DNA from: Opitutales bacterium | GTDB taxonomy: Bacteria; Verrucomicrobiota; Verrucomicrobiia; Opitutales; UBA2995 | Direction: 5' to 3' | Assembly: GCA_022824405.1 (NCBI GenBank) | Contig: JAJDZZ010000004.1 | Location: 1 to 52,327, forward strand | DNA: 52,327 bases | Notes under the pieces: model-generated | The model's database searches: none | What the model saw: the letters and a program-made list of their open reading frames with translations, nothing else | What the model was told of the DNA's origin: nothing | Shown here: piece after piece, positions 7,855-16,125 of the stretch | How positions within the stretch are numbered: position 1 is the stretch's first letter | Layout of the letters: each line of letters opens with the position of its first letter | Position numbers and translations under genes: made by a program

Positions 7855-9239
7855 GACGGGTTTTGTCCATATTTCTGACCTTTTTGTCCGGGACGCTCTT
7901 ACTTCCTGCCGACACATTACCGGATAATCTGAGCGAGTTGGCCATGGAACGGCGCCAGACCATTGTGGCCATAGAGTTTGTCCTGGAACGGGAGCTGGAC
8001 CGGCAGGAAGGCGGGGCCTTCGGGTTGGTGGTCGACCAGGATGGAACCGTGGTGGTCCTGCCATCCAGGATTCCCGTCTGGGAACCGGTGGAAAAACTGA
8101 AGGACTTTTACGGCTATACGCTTCCCTACAGCGGCGAACGGCACCGGTTGGAATATTTGGGGGAGGACTACGCATCGGGCTGGCACGTGTTGAAATTCAA
8201 GAACGAATTGCCCGAGGCCTTCATTCCCATAACGCAGTTCGACCGCGCCACCGTGGGCATGGGCGATCAGGTTTTCGCCGTGGGCGCGTTGACCAAGGAT
8301 TTCGGATTCGATCCCTACGTCATGACCTCCCGCGTGGCCCTGGCCAAGCGAATGCCCGATCTTCAGCTCATTTTCCGCGATGGCATCGCCAATCCCGGGT
8401 GCCCGGTCTTCAACGCCAAAGGCGCATTTGTGGGCTGGTTGCTCGAACCTCTGGCCTTCAACCAGATCATGAAAGTGGGACGGGACACGATGAATATTTC
8501 CCTGCGCAACCCCGATGAATCCTCAGTTGCCCTGTCCAGCAAGGAATTCTTCGACTATCTCGACCATATAAAGGGATCCGAAATCAACGGTTCCCGGGCC
8601 TGGATCGGCGTTTCCGGCATGCAGCCCATCGATCCCGAGGTGGCCAAATATCTGGGCATTGAAAAACAATCCGGGATCGTATTGAGCGAAGTCCTGGAGG
8701 ACAGTCCGGCCAGCGCGGTCGGGTTGGAAGACAACGACATCGTCATCGGCGTCGACGGCAAACCCCTGCCGCAATTGAAACCCGACTCCAGTTTGACCCC
8801 CTTTTTCCAGTGGCTCATTCGCCGCAAAGCCCCGGGGGAGACGATTGCATTGGAGGTCATACGCGGGGAGGAGCGAAAGCAATTCAGCATCGAGATTGGA
8901 GAGGGCCCGAAAATGGTGCGGGAAGCGGATTACCGGTTTTATGAAAAATTGGGGTTTACGGTCCGGGAATTCCTCTTGTCCGACGGCATTCGCCGGCGCG
9001 TGGAGAAAGACCAGATGCAGGGGGCCATCGTAAACTTTGTAAAACGCAGTTCCGCCGTGGAGACGGCCGGTTTGAGAAGGGGTGACTGGATTCGCCAGAT
9101 CGAAGGGGAACCGGTAGGTTCCTACGACAAGGCGCTGCAAATGCTGGACGCGGTGGAGGCCGATGAGGAAAAGGCGGAATTTGTCTTATTGGTGGAGCGC
9201 AATAACGAGACCTCCTTCATTCGGGCCCAATTGAAATAA
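7851..9239 (+). CDS. Degenerate HtrA-like protein: dead protease domain plus two PDZ domains
   Basis: A 462-residue protein with an N-terminal signal peptide (about residues 1-20, no lipobox). Its domain order matches the upstream HtrA: a protease-like domain at about 30-235, then PDZ domains at about 245-345 and 370-460 (LEDSPASAVGLEDNDIVIGV; TAGLRRGDWIRQIEGEPVGS). The triad is lost: the region of the catalytic His reads VVLPSRIP, the Asp region reads YASGWHVLKF, and GNSGGP has become NPGCP at 181-185. It overlaps the active protease gene by 4 bases. I infer a non-catalytic partner, adaptor or competitor of the active enzyme. Loss of activity is seen in the sequence; the regulatory role is inference. 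Confidence 0.85.
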   Translation: MRRVLSIFLTFLSGTLLLPADTLPDNLSELAMERRQTIVAIEFVLERELDRQEGGAFGLVVDQDGTVVVLPSRIPVWEPVEKLKDFYGYTLPYSGERHRLEYLGEDYASGWHVLKFKNELPEAFIPITQFDRATVGMGDQVFAVGALTKDFGFDPYVMTSRVALAKRMPDLQLIFRDGIANPGCPVFNAKGAFVGWLLEPLAFNQIMKVGRDTMNISLRNPDESSVALSSKEFFDYLDHIKGSEINGSRAWIGVSGMQPIDPEVAKYLGIEKQSGIVLSEVLEDSPASAVGLEDNDIVIGVDGKPLPQLKPDSSLTPFFQWLIRRKAPGETIALEVIRGEERKQFSIEIGEGPKMVREADYRFYEKLGFTVREFLLSDGIRRRVEKDQMQGAIVNFVKRSSAVETAGLRRGDWIRQIEGEPVGSYDKALQMLDAVEADEEKAEFVLLVERNNETSFIRAQLK

Positions 9240-9390
9240 AGGGGGGAGAGGCGCCGATGGCGCCAATTAGGAATTAGGAATGAGGAATTAGGAATTTTGT
9301 GGTTATTGTGCCTTTTGTGGCTATTTTTTCAACATGGGGACCTGTAAAAATCGAGGAACTGACCCCGACTGGCGCCCTCTGTGGTTGAAT
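9240..9390. repeat. Intergenic repeat mosaic, island 3
   Basis: It holds a GGCGCC-gat-GGCGCC hairpin, 'ggaattaggaatgaggaatt', 'ttttgtggttattgtgcc' and a 'ctctgtggttgaattt' tract. No FMN-riboswitch-like structure is recognisable before ribE, although the gene would be a natural place for one. Confidence 0.75.
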
Positions 9391-9406
9391 TTTCTCCCGA
9401 GATAAC

Positions 9407-10015
9407 ATGTTTGCGGGCATTGTGGAAGAAGCGGGGGTTATCCTGAGTTTTGAAAAAGGACCCGGGGGTCGCCGTTTGCGGGTCGAAGGGCGGAAGGCGT
9501 TGGAGGACGTCCGGGTCGGGGACAGCATAGCGGTAAACGGTTGTTGCCTATCGGTAGTGGCTTTCGATGAAAGCAGCCTCGAATTCGATATTTTGGAAGA
9601 AACGGCGCGGCTGACGAGTTTTGCCGATCTGCGGCCCGGGCGATGGGTGAATTTGGAAACGAGCCTGGCTTACCATGGAAAAATCGGCGGGCATCTGTTG
9701 ACGGGTCACATCGATGGGACGGGGACCATAGAGGTATTGGAGCGACGGGAATCGGACTATTTTCTGCGCGTCTCCATACCGAAGGATCAGCGCAAGTACG
9801 TGGCTCGGAAAGGGTGTATGGCGCTGGACGGTATTTCTCTGACCGTGGCGGAATTGACGGAAGACAGTCTGGCTGTCTGGCTCATACCCCATACCATGGA
9901 AGTTACGAATTTAAAGGATAAGAAACCGGGGGATCTCATGAACCTGGAATTCGATCTCATGGCCAAATACCTGGAATCGCTGACCGCCGGAAAGGAAAAT
10001 GCGCTCCCGGATTGA
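9407..10015 (+). CDS. ribE: Riboflavin synthase, alpha subunit type
   Basis: A 202-residue enzyme that dismutates two 6,7-dimethyl-8-ribityllumazine molecules to riboflavin. Two tandem lumazine-binding beta-barrels are clear: one opening MFAGIVEEAG with VGDSIAVNGCCLSV, the second with GHLLTGHIDGTG and CMALDGISLTVAE. The length is normal. The gene overlaps the next one by 17 bases, so they form one transcription unit with the DNA glycosylase, KDO kinase and GT9 genes. No other rib genes are nearby. Confidence 0.95.
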   Translation: MFAGIVEEAGVILSFEKGPGGRRLRVEGRKALEDVRVGDSIAVNGCCLSVVAFDESSLEFDILEETARLTSFADLRPGRWVNLETSLAYHGKIGGHLLTGHIDGTGTIEVLERRESDYFLRVSIPKDQRKYVARKGCMALDGISLTVAELTEDSLAVWLIPHTMEVTNLKDKKPGDLMNLEFDLMAKYLESLTAGKENALPD

Positions 10016-10919
10016 AGCGATTGTGGAGGAACTCAAACGGCTCAAGGGGGAAGGGGTCGAGAGAGTCTATCTGGAGGAATCGACCCTGGAGAATTTACGG
10101 GCCATGGTGACAGGCCGGTCCGAAGCTTCGGTCAGGCCGACTGCCCCGTCCGCCCCGGCAACTCCGCTTGCTCCTGCCAAAGCGGCTGTGTCGGCGCGCC
10201 CCGCCTCGGGCTCCCGGGCCGGAACGGTTGCCTTGAACCAGAAAGGCCGCCCCATTGCCCCTATTCCAACCGACCCGCCCAAAGTCATGCTTCCGGAAGG
10301 GGATAAAAGTATGCGCTGGGAAGCCTTGCGGGAGCAGGTCCTGAACGACCCGGTATGTATCGAGCATCTCAATCCAGGCGCCCGAGTGGTCTTTGGGGTG
10401 GGCAGCATCGATGCCGATATCTTCTTTTGCGGGGAAGCGCCCGGGGGCGATGAGGAAAAGCAGGGGGAACCCTTTGTCGGCCGGGCCGGTGAATTGCTGG
10501 ACAAGATCATCGGGGCGATGGGCCTTGAGCGGGAGGAGGTTTATATTGGAAACATCATGAACTGGCGGCCGGAAATGCCTACCCCGGTGGGAAACCGGCC
10601 GCCCTCGCAGAAGGAAATGGCCTATTGTCTGCCCTATTTGCGGGCCCAGATTGAAGTGGTTCAGCCCAAAGTCATCGTGGCTCTGGGAATGACGGCGGTA
10701 AACGGACTGCTGGGGCCGGACCCGCAGCGGCGCATGGGGGCGATACGGGGAAAATTCTTCGCGTTCAATCAGACTCCCCTCTTGGTGACCTACCACCCGT
10801 CATACCTGCTTCGATATGCCAGTGTGAAAACCAAGCGCCTGGTCTGGGAGGACATGCTCAAGGCGATGGAGCGGGTGGGGCTGCCCATTACGGAAAAGCA
10901 ACGCGGGTATTTTCAGTAG
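9999..10919 (+). CDS. Uracil-DNA glycosylase family 4-like, with Fe-S ligands partly lost
   Basis: A 306-residue protein. The UDG domain starts near residue 105 with motif [20 protein letters not shown] at about 145-164 (uracil pocket) and TYHPSYLLR at about 264-272. An Ala/Pro-rich linker (41-92) joins it to a short N-terminal helix. Canonical family-4 enzymes bind a 4Fe-4S cluster with four Cys. Here only C120 and C210 match; the other positions hold H123 and W189 (MNWRP instead of VKCRP), with a five-residue insertion after W189. As I recall, alphaproteobacterial homologues show a similar Trp replacement. It probably excises uracil from DNA, possibly without an intact cluster. It overlaps ribE by 17 bases and precedes kdkA by 21. 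Confidence 0.85.
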   Translation: MRSRIEAIVEELKRLKGEGVERVYLEESTLENLRAMVTGRSEASVRPTAPSAPATPLAPAKAAVSARPASGSRAGTVALNQKGRPIAPIPTDPPKVMLPEGDKSMRWEALREQVLNDPVCIEHLNPGARVVFGVGSIDADIFFCGEAPGGDEEKQGEPFVGRAGELLDKIIGAMGLEREEVYIGNIMNWRPEMPTPVGNRPPSQKEMAYCLPYLRAQIEVVQPKVIVALGMTAVNGLLGPDPQRRMGAIRGKFFAFNQTPLLVTYHPSYLLRYASVKTKRLVWEDMLKAMERVGLPITEKQRGYFQ

Positions 10920-10940
10920 GCTCCGGCAAGAGCAAGTATC

Positions 10941-11645
10941 ATGGCCAAAACCCGAAACGTGATCCTGACACGACCTGAATTTGCCAGGCGGGTCGAGGCG
11001 GATGGGTCATTTATTTTCGAGCCGGAGGAGTTGAAGCGCCGCAAACTGGTGCGGCGCCAGGTGAAGGGTAGGGGAGTGACTTATTTTTTCGATTACGACG
11101 GAGCGGCCTGTGTCTTGCGCCATTACTGGCGGGGCGGATTCATGCAGCGGTTGTCCCGCGATGGTTACCTGTGGTTGGGGCTCAAGCGAAGCCGGGCCTT
11201 CCGGGAATGGACCATCCTGGAAAAGCTGGAGGAAATCGGATTGCCCGCGCCACGCCCCGTGGCCCTGCGGATTCGAAGGCATGGCTGGCTATGTCGATCC
11301 GATATCGTAACCACGGAAATTGAAAACTCGCGATCGCTCGGCCAACTGCTTCAGAAAAGCGGTTTGGATACGGCGGACTGGGAGAAAATCGGCCGCCAGA
11401 TTCGGACCTATTGCGACAACGGGGTGATTCATCGGGACCTCAACGCCAACAATATCCTTCTGGATGGGGAGCGGGTTTACCTCATCGATTTTGACCGGGC
11501 CTGCCTCTGTCGGGGTAACTGGTGGAAAATCCTCGTTCTGCGGCGTTTGAAACGATCCCTGGAAAAACTCAGCCGGATGCACGTCTTCTTTCACTACTCG
11601 GCCGGCAATTGGAAATCCCTCCTCACCGGCTATGAATCCCCCTGA
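10941..11645 (+). CDS. kdkA: 3-deoxy-D-manno-octulosonic acid (KDO) kinase
   Basis: A 234-residue atypical protein-kinase-fold enzyme of the KdkA/WaaP family, which phosphorylates KDO in the lipopolysaccharide inner core. Visible landmarks are YFFDYDGAACVLRHYWRGGF near 50-70 (typical N-terminus of KDO kinases), the catalytic loop VIHRDLNANNILLD near 163-176, and YLIDFDRA near 181, which replaces the DFG metal site. Its stop lies inside the next gene (14-base overlap), a GT9 heptosyltransferase-like enzyme, which fits an LPS-core role. Membrane association at the inner leaflet is expected from the family. Confidence 0.88.
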   Translation: MAKTRNVILTRPEFARRVEADGSFIFEPEELKRRKLVRRQVKGRGVTYFFDYDGAACVLRHYWRGGFMQRLSRDGYLWLGLKRSRAFREWTILEKLEEIGLPAPRPVALRIRRHGWLCRSDIVTTEIENSRSLGQLLQKSGLDTADWEKIGRQIRTYCDNGVIHRDLNANNILLDGERVYLIDFDRACLCRGNWWKILVLRRLKRSLEKLSRMHVFFHYSAGNWKSLLTGYESP

Positions 11646-12672
11646 ATCCCTTTGCATACTCCGTCTGTCGGCTCTGGGCGATGTCACCCATGTATTGCCG
11701 GTGGTTCACACCGTGCAAAAGCATTGGCCGGAGACGCGCATAACCTGGATCATCGGCCGTTTTGCGCATAAACTGGTGGGGGATCTGCCCGGGGTGGAGT
11801 TCGTCGTGTTCGACAAAGGCAAAAACCTGAGGGCCTATGGGGAGGTGAAGAAAGGCCTGGCCGGTAGGCGGTTCGACCAGATGCTCTGCCTGCAAGTGGC
11901 GCTACGGGCCAACCTGATAGTTCCCCTGGTGTCGGCCAAGCGCAAGATAGGCTTCGACCGGGCTCGGGCCAAGGACGGCCACGGCTTGTTTGTCCGAGAA
12001 AGAATACCTTCCCATAAAGATCAGCACGTGGTGGATGCCTTTTTCAGTTTTCTCGAGACGGCCGGTCTGCCGGAGAAGCATTTGGATTGGACGGTCCCCA
12101 TTCCGGAGAGCGGGGAGGAATTTGCCGAGCGGCACATCGGCTCGGAGGGCCGGTTTGTCATCATCAGTCCCTGCGCCAGTCATCCGTTGAGAAACTGGAG
12201 AGCGGAATATTACGGGCAGGTGGCCGATTACCTTCACGGAAAGGGTTTGCGGGTCGTTTTGTGCGGCGGACCGAGCGAGGCGGAGGCCGCCATGGGGCGC
12301 CAAATTGAAAAAAGCATGCGAACCGAGCCCCTCAACCTGATTGGAAAGGATACACTGAAAGATTTCTTGGCCGTGATGAAGCGCGCCGAATTGCTCATAA
12401 CACCCGATTCGGGACCGGCCCACATGGCCAATTGCGTGAATCTACCGGTCTTGGGATTGTACGCGGCCAGCAATCCCAGGCGGTCGGGCCCCTATCGGAG
12501 CATAGACCTGTGCGTGGATGCCTACGATCGGGCTTCCCGGAAATTTCTCGGGAGACCGGCGGCGGAAATCAAGTGGGGCAGGAAGATCGAGTTTCCGGGG
12601 GTCATGGATCTGATAACCCCCGAGATGGTGATGGAAAAGCTGGATGCGGGCCTCGAAGGACATGGGGGCTAA
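11632..12672 (+). CDS. Glycosyltransferase family 9 (ADP-heptose:LPS heptosyltransferase-like)
   Basis: A 346-residue GT-B fold protein. The N-terminus ILRLSALGDVTHVLPVV is typical of WaaC/heptosyltransferase I. The C-terminal half has RNWRAEYYGQVADYL, VVLCGGPSEAE, and LLITPDSGPAHMANCVNLPV, the GT9 nucleotide-sugar site with D/S-GP-H. It transfers heptose, or a related sugar, to the KDO-lipid A core in the cytoplasm. It overlaps kdkA by 14 bases and is the last gene of the ribE-udg-kdkA unit. Its stop overlaps the stop of the convergent VOC gene by 4 bases, so no terminator fits between them. Whether it is heptosyltransferase I or another GT9 is open. Confidence 0.88.
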   Translation: MNPPESLCILRLSALGDVTHVLPVVHTVQKHWPETRITWIIGRFAHKLVGDLPGVEFVVFDKGKNLRAYGEVKKGLAGRRFDQMLCLQVALRANLIVPLVSAKRKIGFDRARAKDGHGLFVRERIPSHKDQHVVDAFFSFLETAGLPEKHLDWTVPIPESGEEFAERHIGSEGRFVIISPCASHPLRNWRAEYYGQVADYLHGKGLRVVLCGGPSEAEAAMGRQIEKSMRTEPLNLIGKDTLKDFLAVMKRAELLITPDSGPAHMANCVNLPVLGLYAASNPRRSGPYRSIDLCVDAYDRASRKFLGRPAAEIKWGRKIEFPGVMDLITPEMVMEKLDAGLEGHGG

Positions 12673-13073
12673 AAATCCCAGTTTCCGCCCCAGAGGGTGG
12701 AGGGAGCGAACTCGATGCTGTTACCGGCGGGGTCGCGGACGTAAACCGATTTGCCCCCTTCGCTCCAATTCACCACCGCGTCGATGGGAATGCCCTTGTT
12801 GAGAAAGTATTGCCGCCAGGCCTCGATTCGGTCCTGGCTTGCGGCAAAGGCGACGTGGCCCTGACCCACGGCCCCGTGAGAAGGCACGGGGCGGTCGTCC
12901 TCAGCGCTCAATTTCGGATCGAAAATCAACAGGGCGCCACTCTCCAGGCGGTAAACCAAAAAATATTCCGATTCGCGGTAGAGGGATAACCCCAGAACAT
13001 CGCTGTAGAATTTTTTGGCCGCGATCAAGTCGTCGGCGTAGAGCACGGTTTCAAATATGCGATCAGCTTTCAT
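12669..13073 (-). CDS. VOC-superfamily (glyoxalase/dioxygenase-fold) protein
   Basis: A 134-residue single VOC unit pair: FETVLYADDLIAAKKFYSDV at the start, GHVAFAAS in the middle and SVYVRDPAGNSIEFA at the end. Possible metal ligands are H in GHVAF and E in NSIEFA; the N-terminal ligand position reads E in RIFETVLY. The family includes glyoxalase I, fosfomycin and bleomycin resistance proteins and dioxygenases, and the sequence does not tell which. Its stop overlaps the GT9 stop. Upstream lies a repeat island, which must supply or contain its promoter. Confidence 0.85.
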   Translation of the reverse strand: MKADRIFETVLYADDLIAAKKFYSDVLGLSLYRESEYFLVYRLESGALLIFDPKLSAEDDRPVPSHGAVGQGHVAFAASQDRIEAWRQYFLNKGIPIDAVVNWSEGGKSVYVRDPAGNSIEFAPSTLWGGNWDF

Positions 13074-13369
13074 GTAACCACAGAATACTGGGAGGGAAAT
13101 TAAAGGAAGAAGGAATTAACCACAGAGGCACAAAGAGGGGAGGAGAAGAGACTCTCGCAGAGAGCGCGGAGAGACGCAAAGAAGCGCGCCAAGGCGGGCT
13201 TGGAATAGCCGCAAAAAAGCACAAAAACACAAAATTCTTAATTCCTCATTCTTAATTCTTAATTGGCGCCCTTGGGCGCCTCCGTCCCCCCTCCGTTAAT
13301 TCCTGTTCCGGCGAAGCCGGATTCCTTGGCGTCCTTGGCGATCTTTGCGAGAGTCAATTCTTCCCCTCT
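13074..13369. repeat. Intergenic repeat mosaic, island 4
   Basis: It carries 'ttaaccacagaggcacaaag', a 'gactctcgcagagagcgcg' box, a GGCGCCcttgGGCGCC hairpin and the 'ccggcgaagccgg' hairpin. Bases 13181-13355 duplicate 3434-3608 over 175 bases with about six mismatches. It lies between the VOC gene start and the 3' end of the symporter gene. Confidence 0.85.
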
Positions 13370-14887
13370 TCAGGAATGCTTTGTCCATATGGTCAAACCG
13401 TCCAGATTGCCGGGCGGCGCTCTGCGCAACAAGCTGATCCCGTAAGCCAACACGGCGAAACTTCCGTTTATCAAGGCGGCTACCCAGTAACTGTGAATTT
13501 CAATTTTCAAGCTCTCGGGTATTACATTCAAGAGGCCGAGCCCGATGTAGAGGTTGAGAAGGATGGCGCAAATCATGGCGATAGTGGCCGATGTTCCGTC
13601 AACGATTCGGGTGAAGAATCCTAAGATGAAAAGTCCCATGAGGCAGCCTCCGAAAAGGCTGGTGACGATCAGGCTGATGTCGTTCATGCTCTCCTTTTCG
13701 ATTTTGCTGAAAAAGATGGCTCCGCCGATGACGAGCAAGGTCACCACGGCTGCGACGATCCGCGCGGAACGAAGGTAAAAGCGGTCGTCTTTGTCTTTGG
13801 CAAGGTGTGGTTTCAGAATGTCGACCACGGTCACCGTCGATATGGCGTTGATTCCCGAATCCAGGCTGCTCATGGCGGCTGCCAGAACCGCGGCGATGAC
13901 AATCCCGGCAATTCCTGCCGGCACTTTGGTTAAAATGAAATAGGGAAGGACCTGATCGGACTCCAGTCCGGCCACGGTCGGATCCGGAAAAGCGTTATAA
14001 TAAACAAACAGAGAGGTGCCTACGAAGAAGAACATGATCCACATGGGCAGTGCGATGGCCGAATAGAGCGCCGTAGCTTTGCGGGCTTCCCGCGTCGACC
14101 TGGCCGAGGCGTAACGTTGCACCATGTTCTGATCGCCGCTGTAAATCATGAGCCAATTGATGATTCCCAGAATGATAACGGTCCAGAAGGTGCGTTCATG
14201 CAGGTTCCAGTCGAAGCTCCCGAGGCTGAACTTGTCGTTGGCTTTCCCGATTTCGATGATCTGCCCCAGGCCGCCGGGAAGGTCGAAGGCAATGAGGGCA
14301 AAGCAGACAATGCCTCCGAAAACGAGGATGACGGCCTGAATGACATCCGTCCAGATGACCGCCTCAATTCCCCCGGCGATAGTGTAAAATGCGATGAAGA
14401 CCCCGGCTCCGATGGCTACGATTTCGATGGAAACCCCCGTCAGAAACTGTAGAGGAAGCGATACCAGGAACAGGATCTGAGCCATGCGAATCAGTTGCAG
14501 CACGATAAAGCTGAACGTGCCGTAAAGCCGGGGCAGGGTCCCGTAGCGGTTTCCCAGATACTCGAAGGCGGAGGTCAGTTTTCCGCGCCGGAAAAACGGA
14601 ATAAAAACCGCGATGGCCAACAAGGCGACGAAGGGCAGGACGAGGTTTACGTTCAACTGTCTCCAGTCGAGAATGTATGCGGTTGCGGGCAAGGCCAGAA
14701 AGGTGGCGGAACTGACGATGGTACCCAGCATGGAGAGCCCGATGACCCAACCGGAGAAGGCTCGGTTTCCGACGAAATAACGCTCTGTGGAATCGTTTCG
14801 CCGACTGAAAAAGATCCCCAATGCAACCATGCCTGTCAGGTAGGCGCATATTGCGAAAACATCCAGCGGTCTGATCGCTACATCCAT
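13370..14887 (-). CDS. Sodium:solute symporter (SSS family)
   Basis: A 505-residue integral membrane protein with about 13 hydrophobic segments and the SSS pattern: RYFVGNRAFSGWVIGLSMLG near 36-55, SAFEYLGNRYG near 106, GGIEAVIWTDVIQ near 170, and AAAMSSLDSGINAISTV near 340, the Na+-site region with paired Ser/Thr. It takes up a sugar, sugar acid or similar solute with Na+ at the inner membrane. It lies beside an AraC regulator and a TonB receptor operon, and shares a GTTACA motif with the receptor promoter, so it is probably the inner-membrane porter for that pathway's product. Sialic acid or another ulosonic or aldonic acid is a guess from the aldolase downstream. Confidence 0.9.
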   Translation of the reverse strand: MDVAIRPLDVFAICAYLTGMVALGIFFSRRNDSTERYFVGNRAFSGWVIGLSMLGTIVSSATFLALPATAYILDWRQLNVNLVLPFVALLAIAVFIPFFRRGKLTSAFEYLGNRYGTLPRLYGTFSFIVLQLIRMAQILFLVSLPLQFLTGVSIEIVAIGAGVFIAFYTIAGGIEAVIWTDVIQAVILVFGGIVCFALIAFDLPGGLGQIIEIGKANDKFSLGSFDWNLHERTFWTVIILGIINWLMIYSGDQNMVQRYASARSTREARKATALYSAIALPMWIMFFFVGTSLFVYYNAFPDPTVAGLESDQVLPYFILTKVPAGIAGIVIAAVLAAAMSSLDSGINAISTVTVVDILKPHLAKDKDDRFYLRSARIVAAVVTLLVIGGAIFFSKIEKESMNDISLIVTSLFGGCLMGLFILGFFTRIVDGTSATIAMICAILLNLYIGLGLLNVIPESLKIEIHSYWVAALINGSFAVLAYGISLLRRAPPGNLDGLTIWTKHS

Positions 14888-15097
14888 TTATGGGGATTCG
14901 GGAGGCTGTTATTCCGAGCTGAGAATCAGCCTCTCGACTATCATTCAAGACATGCAGGCTCAATGTGAAATTTGTAACCATGGAAGATATTTGGCAAATA
15001 ATTCCATCTCCCGAATCAGATAACACGGGAAAATCCAGCCGTTTTTCAGCAACCCTTCCCGCGGCGATAGTTACAAAAGTCCATGTTACGTCATCCT
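14888..15097 (-). promoter_or_regulatory. Upstream region of the symporter gene with three GTTACA-type motifs
   Basis: No gene is seen in these 210 bases. TTGTAACC at 14972-14979 (reverse of GGTTACAA), GTTACAAA at 15070-15077 and TGTTAC at 15084-15089 share the core GTTAC. Matching sites sit before the TonB receptor gene. A perfect 7-bp hairpin, GAGGCTG 14902-14908 with CAGCCTC 14927-14933, lies in the likely leader of the symporter mRNA. Together they suggest control by the adjacent AraC protein. Confidence 0.4.
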
Positions 15098-15991
15098 TCA
15101 GGCCGTAGTGCGGGGAGCTGATTCCTTCAGTTTCCGGTATTCCCCCGGTGTGATTCCATAGCGTTCCCGAAAACAGCGAATGAAATACTGAAGGTCCGTG
15201 TATCCGCACAAGGCGGCCGTATCCGTTACGCTGTAGCTGGCCGATTCGAGCAATTCCATGCTTCGTGAAAGCCTGACATCATTGAGGAATGTGATGTATT
15301 TGGTTTTCCCATATTTCTTGAAGAGGCGGCTTATGTGATTGGGATGGACGTGAAAATGGTCTGCCAGTCGGTCGCGAGACAGATCGGATTCCGACCAATG
15401 TTCCGAAATGTACTCGCAAATGGCCTGCCAGAGGCCGTGAGCTCGGGCAGTCTGGTTGGAGTCTCCTTCCATGAGGTGCTCCCAGGTGAGATTGAGAAGG
15501 ATTTCCAGCAAATAGATGACGTATCGTTTGCTCGAGTTATCGGGCAATGGCTGTTGGAGGAGTTGGAGGAGGTGGTCTTCTCGAATATGAATGCCCCTGT
15601 TTGTTTGCCATTTTGCCAGGTAGGATAAGGTTACCTCTTTGTTTTTGACCGTTCTCTGGGTTATGGTGACGCGCAGGAATGAGTTGCCGAAAATGATTCC
15701 GAGCGATTTGTAAGTGACTTTGGGAATGCAACTTATCCAGGTATTCGGAGCCAGGAATATGCACTCCCCGCGGTTGACGGAAAAAGTTGCCTCGCCCCCT
15801 TCTTCAATGGTGAGGAATCTTCCGGTGCCCGAAAGACCCAGGATCAATCGGTGGGCCCTGCCTTCGGTATAGGTCTCGGGCTGATTCCTGGGCTTTCTCC
15901 CTTCGAAGATTCGATTGCAGGCTTTCAACCGTCCGGGAACCAGAAAGGGCTTGAGGGATTTTTTTATGAACTCGTGATGGGTCTGAATCAC
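15098..15991 (-). CDS. AraC-family transcriptional regulator
   Basis: A 297-residue protein. Residues about 30-170 form a cupin-like sensor region (HRLILGLSGTGRFLT, GECIFLAPNTWISCIP). Two helix-turn-helix motifs of the AraC type occupy about 195-290: LSRDRLADHFHVHPNHISRL with FKKYGKTKYITFLNDVRL, then YSVTDTAALCGYTDLQYFIR with CFRERYGITPGEYRK. Members respond to a small ligand, usually a sugar, and activate nearby operons. It is transcribed divergently from the TonB receptor operon and sits behind the symporter gene, so both are likely targets. The effector is unknown. Confidence 0.92.
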   Translation of the reverse strand: MIQTHHEFIKKSLKPFLVPGRLKACNRIFEGRKPRNQPETYTEGRAHRLILGLSGTGRFLTIEEGGEATFSVNRGECIFLAPNTWISCIPKVTYKSLGIIFGNSFLRVTITQRTVKNKEVTLSYLAKWQTNRGIHIREDHLLQLLQQPLPDNSSKRYVIYLLEILLNLTWEHLMEGDSNQTARAHGLWQAICEYISEHWSESDLSRDRLADHFHVHPNHISRLFKKYGKTKYITFLNDVRLSRSMELLESASYSVTDTAALCGYTDLQYFIRCFRERYGITPGEYRKLKESAPRTTA

Positions 15992-16125
15992 CTTTTTTTA
16001 TGGATTTCCGGCCGCATAATGGGCCAATTTGTTACAAAATTAACTGTAGGTTACTTTTTTTAACTATGGGGTTCAATGGATTTTTTGGCATGTAACATGT
16101 GAATCTAACTCAAGTTGCAACTATC
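15992..16125 (+). promoter_or_regulatory. Divergent promoter region of araC-type regulator and TonB receptor
   Basis: The gap holds TTGTTACAA at 16029-16037, GGTTAC at 16049-16054 and ATGTAACAT at 16090-16098 (the reverse-strand form), all sharing GTTAC with the symporter upstream region. It is A/T-rich compared with its flanks. The first two cores are 19 bases apart, close to two helical turns, as for AraC half-sites. Exact promoter boxes cannot be fixed by eye. Confidence 0.45.

Noticed and set aside
9240-9406. FMN riboswitch before ribE
   Set aside because: The gap is repeat mosaic and shows none of the conserved RFN-element helices.
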